From contig DASYQV010000313.1 of assembly GCA_036005125.1 (NCBI GenBank), forward strand, positions 1 through 23,288: a stretch of DNA of 23,288 bases, read 5' to 3'. The position numbers were made by a program, and so were the translations under genes. This document shows, piece after piece, positions 15,323 through 21,977 of this stretch. The stretch comes from DASYQV01 sp036005125. Lineage in GTDB: Bacteria; Acidobacteriota; Vicinamibacteria; Vicinamibacterales; UBA2999. Position 1 is the first letter of the stretch. Each line of letters opens with the position of its first letter. The notes below the pieces were generated by a model. The model saw only the letters and a program-made list of their open reading frames with translations. It made no database searches and had not been told where the DNA came from.

Positions 15323-17068
15323 GCGCAGTTCCCATTCGTATCCGGGTTCGGTGGTGAGTCGCGTGTCCTCGACCGGCATCCCGACGGTGAAGTGATAAAG
15401 GCTCTGGAACGCGTGTCCCTCGAGCCCGAGCAGGTCGTGTACCGGGTCGTCGTAGAAGCATCCGATACCGGTTGCACGCGCGCCGGCGGCCTCAGCTTCG
15501 AGGTACAAGGCCTGCCCTACCACGCCGGTCTCCCAGAAGAGTTTCCGGTAGAAGGATGGACCATAATCGTCGAGGCTGGCAGTGAACTCGGCGATCATTC
15601 CGAGACTGAAAAACCCGTCGGCCGCAATGTCCTGATCGCAGCTCAGACGCGCCGCGAGCGCCCGGGCATCGCCGCGCGCCAGACAGATGAACGGGAGAAC
15701 GTCGTGCGCGGGTTCCCACAGAAACGGACGGCCACACGCGACCCTCAGACGCTCGAGCGCCCGTGACTCGCGAACCAGCACATACAAGCCCGGCGCGACG
15801 CCGTTCACGCGGTGGACGAAGAGGGCGAGATGGATGCGCGGCCTCCACCACAAGAGGCCTGAAGGCAGCTCGGGGCCTGGCACGACACGCGAGAGCATCT
15901 CGAAGAACGGTTCGCGCTCCAAAGTCGAGACGCCGTCGAAGGCGAGAGCACTGCGGCGCTGGAGGACGATGGCGCGCGCGTCCAGCTCCACGCCGGCGGT
16001 CCGCTGCTGGCCGACCGCTGACGTGCACTGGCTCGTCGCGGTCGCAACGGGACCGCGATGCGGGGAAATACGCGTTGGCGACTCCGGTTGGCAGCTGTGC
16101 GGGGCGCCCTCAGGGTCTGAGGGCGCGTGGCGGCCGACGGAGTTGTCGCGGGCTTCGTCGACCGTGGCGCGCGCGATCTCGTCGATGAGTGTCCACTGAA
16201 CGTGATCCTCGCTCAACTGACTGGCGCGGCCCCGCCATCGCCCGTTTCGCACGCCGTCGAGCAGCCGGCTTCCGTTGCTCGTGACGGGATGCGCGGCAGG
16301 CGGGGCGATCGCGATGATGCAGCCCGGTTCTTCGCGCTCGGCCTCGACGAAATCCTCTTCTCGATCGATGCCGGTGAGCGTCGCGATCGATGCCTGCGAC
16401 CAGGTGGGCAGCACGACGGCGCGCCAGCCTGCGATCGCGGCCGAGAAGCCGATCGCGGCAATGGCATGCCCGAGATCGTGCTGGCAGTAACGGAACGCCC
16501 GCTCACCGTACTTCCAGGCCTCGCGCCAATGAATGGACGTGAGCGCGATCAGCAGGACGTCGATCGGCCCTCCGAACTCCGACATCCACGCCTCCGCACC
16601 GAACGCGCATCGCTGCTCGAGCGCATGACGATCCGGCGCGTAGTGATAGACGGCAGGCGTGTCGGCGAGACCGTCCAGCGCCGGACAGATGACATACGCC
16701 TCGGTAGGATGGAGGTTGCCGCTCGACGGGTTGACGCGTAACGACCATCGCGATCGGCCGAACTGCTTCCACGCCGAGAGACCGAGCGCGTGGCGAAGCA
16801 AGTCGCCAAGTGCGGCCGCCGTCAGCGGCGCCGCGACACCGCCAGGATCGTACAACCGGCGGTACGCTGCACGCGCCTGGCTATAGCCGCTCGCGTACGC
16901 GGAAGGCGCCGGGTACAAGGCAAACGTCGGAGAGCCGGCGAACTCGCGAAACGGTCGCGGCTGCGACGCCCAGTCCAGGTACCCGAGCGAGCGGGCAAAG
17001 GCGTTGAAATGATGCTTGGTGCCGTCGTGGTACTCGTAGACGACGTCGCGCGATCCGGACGATGACAT
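15299..17068 (-). CDS. Tandem SagB/ThcOx-type nitroreductase-fold dehydrogenase
   Basis: The 589-residue protein carries two nitroreductase-like halves. The N-terminal segment YHDGTKHHFNAFARSLGYLDW (about residues 13-33) is the usual opening of long SagB/ThcOx proteins. The first domain has WSLRVNPSSGNLHPTEAYV (about 107-125) and EAWKYGERAFRYCQHDLGHA (about 182-201). A variable linker covers about 265-365. The second domain has AIVLQRRSALAFDG (about 366-379), LARGDARALA and SFYRKLFWETGVVGQALYLEA (about 510-530). Characterised relatives use FMN to oxidise azolines to azoles in peptide natural products, but no YcaO cyclodehydratase or precursor is visible here, so its substrate is open. No strong ribosome site precedes the ATG at 17068. 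It lies between two sigma-54 regulator genes. Confidence 0.85.
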   Translation of the reverse strand: MSSSGSRDVVYEYHDGTKHHFNAFARSLGYLDWASQPRPFREFAGSPTFALYPAPSAYASGYSQARAAYRRLYDPGGVAAPLTAAALGDLLRHALGLSAWKQFGRSRWSLRVNPSSGNLHPTEAYVICPALDGLADTPAVYHYAPDRHALEQRCAFGAEAWMSEFGGPIDVLLIALTSIHWREAWKYGERAFRYCQHDLGHAIAAIGFSAAIAGWRAVVLPTWSQASIATLTGIDREEDFVEAEREEPGCIIAIAPPAAHPVTSNGSRLLDGVRNGRWRGRASQLSEDHVQWTLIDEIARATVDEARDNSVGRHAPSDPEGAPHSCQPESPTRISPHRGPVATATSQCTSAVGQQRTAGVELDARAIVLQRRSALAFDGVSTLEREPFFEMLSRVVPGPELPSGLLWWRPRIHLALFVHRVNGVAPGLYVLVRESRALERLRVACGRPFLWEPAHDVLPFICLARGDARALAARLSCDQDIAADGFFSLGMIAEFTASLDDYGPSFYRKLFWETGVVGQALYLEAEAAGARATGIGCFYDDPVHDLLGLEGHAFQSLYHFTVGMPVEDTRLTTEPGYEWELRRSPQPEA

Positions 17069-17164
17069 GCAGAGCTGCCGACCGATCCGGATTATGAACG
17101 GATTTGCCCGCGACGATTCAAGACAGGGCCGCGGAGACGATCGGGACGCCTGGAGCGGAGGACA

Positions 17165-18748
17165 TTACGGCCGCTCGATGCCCGTTTCCTTGATCTTGTT
17201 GAGCAGCGTCTTGTAGCTGACGCCGAGAATCTGCGCGGCCTTGCGCCGGTTCCAGTGCACCTGACGCAGGGTGTCGGCAATGGCGACCCGCTCGGCCGCA
17301 AGCGAGGCCTCGCGCGCGACGTCGGCCAGGCGGCGGCCGTCGGGCGACGATGTTGGCGCGGGCGCCGGTTCATCGAGATCTTCGGTGTCGTCGTCATCGG
17401 TTGGCGCGGCCGGGACGGCGGCAGAGGGCGCGGCGGGCTGCGCAACCGGTGGAGCGGCTGCAACCGGTGGAGCGGGCGGAGGCGGCGAGGACATGTACTC
17501 CCGCGGAAGGGCGCCGGACGGCGGTGTGGTCACGCCAGCCGGATTGGCCGCAATGGTGCGCGGCTTCGCCAGCTCGCGCATGACGAGGTTCTCGTCCTGC
17601 AGGATGACGAACCGCTTGATCATGTTCTCCAGCTCGCGTACGTTCCCGGGCCAGTCATAGCTCTGGAACATCTGACGCAGCTCGTTGGAGAGCATGCGCA
17701 CCGGACGGTTGTAGCGCTGCGAGTATTTCGCGATGAAGAAGTCCGTGAGCTGTGGAATCTCGTCGCGGCGCTCGCGCAAGGCCGGCACCGACGCCTCGAT
17801 CACCTTGAGACGGTAATACAGGTCCTCGCGGAATTCACCCCTCAGCATCATCTGTTCGAGGTCGCGATTGGTCGCCGCCACCACGCGTACGTCGATCGTG
17901 ATCCTCTTGTTGCTCCCGAGTTTGGTGAACTCGCCGTCCTGGAGGACGTGCAGGAGCTTGGCCTGCAGAGGAGGCTTCATCTCCCCGATTTCGTCGAGCA
18001 GGATCGTGCCTAAGTTGGCCTGCTCGAACTTGCCGATGCGGGCGGTCGCCGCGCCGGTAAAGGCGCCCTTCTCATGCCCGAACAGTTCGCTTTCGAGCAG
18101 TTCGGCCGGCAGCGCCGCGCAGTTCACCTTGACAAACGGTTTGTTCCTCCGCGTCGAGCGCTGGTGGATTCCCCGGGCCACGAGTTCCTTGCCGACGCCG
18201 CTCTCACCGCGAATGAGGACGGTGACATCGCTGTCTGCGACCTGCTCGATGATCATCGCAACCTGACGCATCGCCGGGCTGTCGCTCCAGGCGAGGAATG
18301 CGTTGTTCTGATCGTCGCTCAGTTGTCGGCGGAGATCGGACAACTCGTGGAGGAGACGGTTCCGTTCGATTGCCTGTTTGATGGCGGCGTCGAGCGCAAT
18401 CTCGCCGAGGCCTTCGGGGTCGTCCGGCTTGACGACGTAATCAGCGGCTCCCAGCCGTACCGCCTCGACGATGATGTTCGCCTGCTCCCGGCCGGACAGC
18501 ATGATCACCTGCAGCTCCGGGCGGGCGCTCTTCAGCGCCTTCAGCGTCTGGATCCCGTCCATCCCGGGCATCGCCACGTCGAGAAGCACGATGTCCGGCG
18601 GCTCGCCCTGGCGGATCGCGGCGACGATCTCGTCGCCCCGCGTATAGGAGCGCGCCTCATACCCACGCAACGCCAGGAACGTGCGCAGATAGCCTGCAAA
18701 GCCAGAATCGTCGTCGACTACGGCAATTGAAGGCCGCCGTTCTTCCAT
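17165..18748 (-). CDS. Second NtrC-family sigma-54 response regulator
   Basis: From the ATG at 18748 the protein has 527 residues. The receiver has DDD at 12-14, phospho-Asp57, Ser85 and Lys107. The AAA+ domain has GESGVGKE (181-188), GAFTGA (228-233) and ILLDEIGEM. A long Pro/Ala-rich and Asp-rich linker (about 405-470) precedes the Fis helix-turn-helix RRKAAQILGVSYKTLLNKI. It is a clear paralog of the product of 13523-15076, with a near-identical recognition helix region (ISYKALLYKI against VSYKTLLNKI), so the two may recognise similar sites. An earlier ATG at 18790 is open but has no ribosome site; GGGAG stands five bases before 18748. It follows the histidine-kinase-like gene and a repeat array. 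Confidence 0.92.
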   Translation of the reverse strand: MEERRPSIAVVDDDSGFAGYLRTFLALRGYEARSYTRGDEIVAAIRQGEPPDIVLLDVAMPGMDGIQTLKALKSARPELQVIMLSGREQANIIVEAVRLGAADYVVKPDDPEGLGEIALDAAIKQAIERNRLLHELSDLRRQLSDDQNNAFLAWSDSPAMRQVAMIIEQVADSDVTVLIRGESGVGKELVARGIHQRSTRRNKPFVKVNCAALPAELLESELFGHEKGAFTGAATARIGKFEQANLGTILLDEIGEMKPPLQAKLLHVLQDGEFTKLGSNKRITIDVRVVAATNRDLEQMMLRGEFREDLYYRLKVIEASVPALRERRDEIPQLTDFFIAKYSQRYNRPVRMLSNELRQMFQSYDWPGNVRELENMIKRFVILQDENLVMRELAKPRTIAANPAGVTTPPSGALPREYMSSPPPPAPPVAAAPPVAQPAAPSAAVPAAPTDDDDTEDLDEPAPAPTSSPDGRRLADVAREASLAAERVAIADTLRQVHWNRRKAAQILGVSYKTLLNKIKETGIERP

Positions 18749-18803
18749 CACCGCTCCCGAGATCGGGCCACCGCTAGCCAGGGTCGTCATCTAGAGTCTA
18801 ATC

Positions 18804-18887
18804 CAGGCTTAGGGCTCAAGGCTTAGCGGGCTCGAGGCTCAGGAGACCTAGGTCCCTTAAGCCCTGAGCTATGAGCCCTAAGCCCTC
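18804..18887. repeat. Inverted short-tandem array, GGGCTTAGGGCTC family
   Basis: The left arm has GGCTTAGGGCTCAAGGCTTAG-like units and the right arm has CTTAAGCCCTGAG and GAGCCCTAAGCCCT, their reverse complement. The centre is the palindrome GACCTAGGTC. The right end lies four bases from the TGA of the histidine-kinase-like gene. Pairing would form a long hairpin between that gene and the second response-regulator gene. No T-run follows. Confidence 0.85.
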
Positions 18888-18891
18888 GTGA

Positions 18892-19590
18892 TCACGTTCC
18901 TTCCACCAACGGCAGTCGTAGCGCCGATCCCGTCCGGGACCGGTCGCCGGCAGCTGACCAGAGCGCGCCGCCGTGCGCTTCGATGACGCGTCGCGCGACG
19001 GGCAGGGCAAGCCCGAGGCCGCCGCGCCACTCGTCGAACGACGGAGGCGTTCCGCGCGCTGCTGCTCTCAACGATGGCACCGTCTCTTCATCGCCGATCG
19101 CGATCAGCACGAACGGCGGCTCGCTGTCATCGAGCACGGAGCACTCGGCCACGATGAGTCCGGGTTCCCCACGCTCGCGCAGCGCCGCGTACATCAGTGC
19201 TCGAATCGCTGCCGCCAGTCTTGTGCGATCCCCCCGCACGGCGAACGCGCGATCAGCGCCCCGCACCTCGAGGCGAACATCGCGGTCGTTCCCCTCCTGC
19301 ATACCGCTGGCCAGCTCCGCCACAAGGGGCGCAAGGTCAAACGCCTGCCGCGCTACCGCCAGCTCGCCTCCCTCCAACTTGCCGAGCTCGCTCATTTCCG
19401 CCACAAGCGCGCCGATGCGTCCACACGAACGCTCGGCCTCTTCCAGCATTTTCCGCTGCTTCTCTGTGAGCGGACCGCCTTGCTCCTTCAGCAGCATCCG
19501 CAGGTAACCCGAGACGACGGTAACTGGTGTCCGGAACTCGTGTACGGCAAGTGAGAGCGCCCGGGGAAAGGTGTCGTGTTCGACGGGCAT
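18892..19590 (-). CDS. Small soluble histidine-kinase-like protein, ATP domain degenerate
   Basis: The 232-residue protein has a HisKA-type dimerisation helix with the H-box SLAVHEFRTPVTVVSGYL (His17) and a second helix up to about residue 75. The HATPase part is short and altered. Where the N-box should read NLLxNA it has ALMYAA, lacking the Mg/ATP Asn, and the DxGxG loop is replaced by IGDEETVP. The G2-like WRGGLGLALPVARRVIEAHGG block (about 187-207) is kept. There is no membrane segment or sensor domain. By position it is the likely partner of the response regulator encoded next. It could be a phosphotransfer or pseudokinase subunit that receives phosphate from another kinase. An active atypical kinase cannot be excluded. 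Confidence 0.78.
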   Translation of the reverse strand: MPVEHDTFPRALSLAVHEFRTPVTVVSGYLRMLLKEQGGPLTEKQRKMLEEAERSCGRIGALVAEMSELGKLEGGELAVARQAFDLAPLVAELASGMQEGNDRDVRLEVRGADRAFAVRGDRTRLAAAIRALMYAALRERGEPGLIVAECSVLDDSEPPFVLIAIGDEETVPSLRAAARGTPPSFDEWRGGLGLALPVARRVIEAHGGALWSAAGDRSRTGSALRLPLVEGT

Positions 19591-19778
19591 ACGTCGCGTC
19601 TCGAAGTGTCCAGTTTAGCTACGACAAGGTCGAGCTCGAGCTCAGCAGGCGCGCGTCAGGCGCGTCACTGCAGCTGCTCAGGCTATCACGTCGCTTCTCG
19701 AAAACGAGCTCTGCCGTGGTCGGCAGGCGAAAACGTTTACCGTTCCGCGGCAAGGATCCGTCCGCGGTGCCGGGCGTT

Positions 19779-19795
19779 GTGAAAAAGCTTTGCAC
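19779..19795 (+). promoter_or_regulatory. Candidate operator, GTGAA-N7-TGCAC dyad
   Basis: The site reads GTGAAAAAGCTTTGCAC and includes the palindrome AAAGCTTT. It shares its ten outer bases with 11281-11297 upstream of the polysaccharide operon. It ends 18 bp before the sigma-54-like promoter, close for an activator and possibly more fitting for a repressor or accessory protein. Confidence 0.3.
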
Positions 19796-19812
19796 GCCTA
19801 CAAATTATCGCG

Positions 19813-19828
19813 TGGCACACCGCTTGAA
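19813..19828 (+). promoter_or_regulatory. Sigma-54-like promoter of the PEP-CTERM-like gene
   Basis: The sequence TGGCACACCGCTTGAA has a perfect -24 half (TGGCAC) and exact spacing, but the -12 half is TTGA instead of TTGC. Transcription would begin near 19839, leaving about 40 bases before the ATG. The mismatch falls on a highly conserved base, so activity needs testing. Confidence 0.5.
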
Positions 19829-19878
19829 CCCACCGGGCGCCGGACCTCGGCGAGCGCGCTCGCCACGGAGAAGACGGA

Positions 19879-20148
19879 ATGCATGGAATGCGGAGATTGA
19901 TCACGATAGCAGCGCTTCTGACCCTGCCGCTCCTGCCTGTTGCTGCGGTGCTCTCACGAGTCGCCGTCGCCGCGTCGCCCATGGAGGCCGGCGTGGCCGG
20001 GCCGCTCGTGACGATGGTCTCCGCGAAGTCTTTCGCAGGCGCGGCCGTCGCGTCCGAACCGATGCTTCCCGAGCCGGGCATGCTCGTGCTCGTCGGCTCG
20101 GGCCTGCTCGGACTGGCGTTCATCTTGAGCACGACGACGAGAACGTAG
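19879..20148 (+). CDS. Small secreted PEP-CTERM-like protein
   Basis: The 89-residue protein has a signal peptide (about residues 1-32, ending VAVAAS), a short central part of about 30 residues, and a C-terminal signal. The C-terminal part reads LPEPGMLVLVGSGLLGLAFIL (63-83): a Pro-Glu-Pro motif followed by one membrane helix, as in exosortase substrates. The tail after the helix is STTTRT, with only one Arg rather than a basic cluster, so processing by an exosortase is uncertain. GGAGAAG stands five bases before the ATG; a second ATG lies at 19888. It is divergent from the two-component genes, behind a sigma-54-like promoter. No exosortase gene is in the window. It might alternatively be an ordinary small anchored protein. 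Confidence 0.62.
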   Translation: MHGMRRLITIAALLTLPLLPVAAVLSRVAVAASPMEAGVAGPLVTMVSAKSFAGAAVASEPMLPEPGMLVLVGSGLLGLAFILSTTTRT

Positions 20149-20164
20149 GGAGGCTGCGCCCGTC

Positions 20165-20208
20165 GTTCTCTGTTCTGCGAGAACATTGAACCGGGAACGA
20201 CACGGTTC
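20165..20208. terminator. Two hairpins between convergent genes, possible bidirectional terminator
   Basis: GTTCTC (20165-20170) pairs with GAGAAC (20179-20184), and GAACCG (20188-20193) pairs with CGGTTC (20203-20208). They lie in the 76-bp gap between the convergent PEP-CTERM-like and glycosyltransferase genes. Neither has a T-run, so termination is suggested mainly by position. Confidence 0.4.
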
Positions 20209-20238
20209 GCTGGTACCACCATGTTCACTGGTACCACC
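20203..20238. repeat. 18-bp tandem duplication spanning a stop codon
   Basis: Two adjacent 18-bp units, CGGTTCGCTGGTACCACC and ATGTTCACTGGTACCACC, match at 15 of 18 positions. The second contains the last codons (RWYQ) and TGA of the minus-strand glycosyltransferase gene. The first is an extra copy just past the stop. Confidence 0.85.
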
Positions 20239-20899
20239 TTGCCAACCGCGCCGGTGAGACGCCGGCGAAATAGAGCGTGACGAGCGTCAGGTTGCGCAGG
20301 GTGCGCCGGAACCAGCCATCACGTTCGTATCGCCGCGCCGACGTTATCATCGCCAGGGCCGGTTCGTGCACGCGGCCGGCGCGTACGAGCCTGTGCACGA
20401 AGTCGACGTCCTCCATGAGCGGCATCTCACGGTAGCCGCCAAGTGACTCGAAGATATCGCGCCTCACGAAGATTCCCTGGTCGCCGTAGGGAAGTCGGAA
20501 CAGGCGTACGCGCCACGCGACGAGGCGTGCGATCACGCGTGCCTGCCATGCCCGGCTTTGCAGCTGGAATCGAAACCACCCGCCGACCACCTCCTTCTTT
20601 CGATCCGCCTCCAGGATGGCGTCGAGCCACCCGTGCGGCAGATGCGAATCCGCGTGCAGAAACAGCAGCCAGCGCGTGGCCGCGATGGCGGCGCCCGCGT
20701 TCATCTGGCGGGCGCGGCCCGGCGTCGTGCGCACGATGCGCGTATCGGATCGCCCCGCGGCGAGCGCGTCGAGCTCGGCATCCTGTCCTCCGTCGACAAT
20801 CACGATCTCCACCTCGCCCGCCCGGCCGAGCGAGGTGAGGAGCGCGCGGACGGCGGCTGCGTCTCCGAGGACCGGCACGATCAGCGACACCAGGGGCAC
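20225..20899 (-). CDS. GT2 glycosyltransferase, TIGR04283 (rSAM/selenodomain-associated) type
   Basis: From the GTG at 20899 the protein has 224 residues. The GT-A fold opens VSLIVPVLGDAAAV, then shows EIVIVDGGQDAELD, the family-typical PGRARQMNAGAA, FLHADSHLP with the metal-binding Asp, and GDQGIFVRRDIFESLGGY. TIGR04283 proteins are annotated as arsenosugar-biosynthesis or selenodomain-associated glycosyltransferases and often sit near TIGR04282 proteins. One such gene starts at 22691 in this window. An earlier GTG at 20944 is open, but AGGA stands eight bases before 20899, and the shorter form begins at the usual place for the fold. A one-pass C-terminal hydrophobic segment is visible (NLTLVTLYFAGVSP). 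Confidence 0.88.
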   Translation of the reverse strand: MPLVSLIVPVLGDAAAVRALLTSLGRAGEVEIVIVDGGQDAELDALAAGRSDTRIVRTTPGRARQMNAGAAIAATRWLLFLHADSHLPHGWLDAILEADRKKEVVGGWFRFQLQSRAWQARVIARLVAWRVRLFRLPYGDQGIFVRRDIFESLGGYREMPLMEDVDFVHRLVRAGRVHEPALAMITSARRYERDGWFRRTLRNLTLVTLYFAGVSPARLARWYQ

Positions 20900-21019
20900 G
20901 CAGGAAATCCTTCCGGAAGGCTTGGCGGCCAGGCCGCTCGCCACAGCCGGGCTTCTACGGCATAATGACGAAACCAGTCAAGGGCTCTGCCCTGATATTC
21001 CGGCGGAAGGATACCAGCC

Positions 21020-21976
21020 ATGCTCATTCGAAAAGCTCCCGACATCCGCACCTCGGACATCACGCCGAAGGCGGTCTATCTTCGCCGGCGGGAATTCATC
21101 CAGGCGGCATCGGGCGCGGCCGTGGCCGCTGCCGCGGCGTTGGCGCCGCCCGCCGCCAGATGGGCCTCGGCGCAGACCGGACAGAAGCTGGCAAACGTGA
21201 AGAAAAGCCCGCTCAGCACGACCGACCAGCCGAACCGCTTCGAGGACATCACGAGCTACAACAACTTTTACGAGTTCGGAACCGACAAGGAATCGCCGGC
21301 GCAGAACTCGAAGAGGTTCAAGGCGCGTCCCTGGAAGGTCGCCGTTGAAGGGCTGGTGGCCAAGCCGGCGGTCTACGACATCGACGAGTTCCTCAAGCCG
21401 TACACGCTGGAGGAGCGGGTGTACCGGCTTCGCTGCGTGGAAGCGTGGTCGATGATCGTTCCCTGGATCGGCGTACCGCTCGCCGACGTGGTCAAACGGC
21501 TGGAGCCGACCTCGAAGGCACAGTACGTGGAGTTCACAACGCTGTACGACCCGGGTCAGATGCCCGGCCAGCGGGCGAACGTGCTGCCATGGCCGTATCT
21601 CGAGGGCCTGCGGATGGACGAGGCGATGCATCCGCTGGCGATCCTCGGCGTCGGGCTGTACGGGGAGGTACTTCCCAACCAGAACGGCAACCCGCTGCGA
21701 CTGGTGGTACCGTGGAAGTACGGCTTCAAGAGCGTCAAGTCAATCGTCAAGATTCGGTTCGTGGAGAAGCAGCCGCGCAACACCTGGCAGGTCATGACGC
21801 CGAACGAGTACGGTTTCTACGCAAACGTCAACCCGCAGGTCGATCACCCGCGCTGGAGCCAGGCAATGGAGCGGCGCATCGGCGAGTTCTTCAGACGGAA
21901 GACGCTGATGTTCAACGGTTACGGCGACCAGGTCGCGCACCTGTACACGGGGATGGATCTGCGGAAGAATTACTGA
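21020..21976 (+). CDS. msrP: MsrP, periplasmic protein-methionine-sulfoxide reductase, catalytic subunit
   Basis: This 318-residue molybdoenzyme repairs oxidised methionine in periplasmic proteins. A Tat signal is visible (RRREFIQAASGAAVAAAAAL, Arg pair at 22-23). The sulfite-oxidase-fold signatures follow: ITSYNNFYEFGTDK (77-90), VEGLVAKPAVYDIDE, RLRCVEAWSM with the Mo-ligand Cys139, and GVGLYGEVLPNQNGNPLRLVVPWKYGFKSVKSI. Length and motifs match the YedY/MsrP family closely. GGAAGGA stands eight bases before the ATG. It is followed one base later by msrQ, as is usual. The 120-bp gap to the divergent glycosyltransferase should contain its promoter; only a CATAAT at 20961 resembles a -10 element. 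Confidence 0.96.
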   Translation: MLIRKAPDIRTSDITPKAVYLRRREFIQAASGAAVAAAAALAPPAARWASAQTGQKLANVKKSPLSTTDQPNRFEDITSYNNFYEFGTDKESPAQNSKRFKARPWKVAVEGLVAKPAVYDIDEFLKPYTLEERVYRLRCVEAWSMIVPWIGVPLADVVKRLEPTSKAQYVEFTTLYDPGQMPGQRANVLPWPYLEGLRMDEAMHPLAILGVGLYGEVLPNQNGNPLRLVVPWKYGFKSVKSIVKIRFVEKQPRNTWQVMTPNEYGFYANVNPQVDHPRWSQAMERRIGEFFRRKTLMFNGYGDQVAHLYTGMDLRKNY

Positions 21977-21977
21977 C

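Larger units (their letters stand above)
19591..19878. other. Divergent regulatory region before the PEP-CTERM-like gene
   Basis: This 288-bp gap has no convincing gene. Toward the plus-strand gene it holds the palindrome AAACGTTT (19731-19738), a GTGAA/TGCAC dyad (19779-19795) and a sigma-54-like promoter (19813-19828). The promoter for the minus-strand kinase-like gene should also be here, but I could not identify it. Confidence 0.6.

Noticed and set aside
18749..18790. Earlier ATG of the second response regulator at 18790
   Set aside because: No ribosome site precedes it and the added residues are not part of a receiver domain; GGGAG is well placed before 18748.
18804..18887. Intrinsic terminator between the kinase-like and regulator genes
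   Set aside because: The hairpin lacks a T-run on either strand and its arms are tandem units like those of the other arrays, so it is listed as a repeat.
19527..20189. Plus-strand open frame of 220 codons overlapping the PEP-CTERM-like gene
   Set aside because: It overlaps the kinase-like gene antisense and the small secreted gene in another frame, is very Arg-rich and shows no domain.
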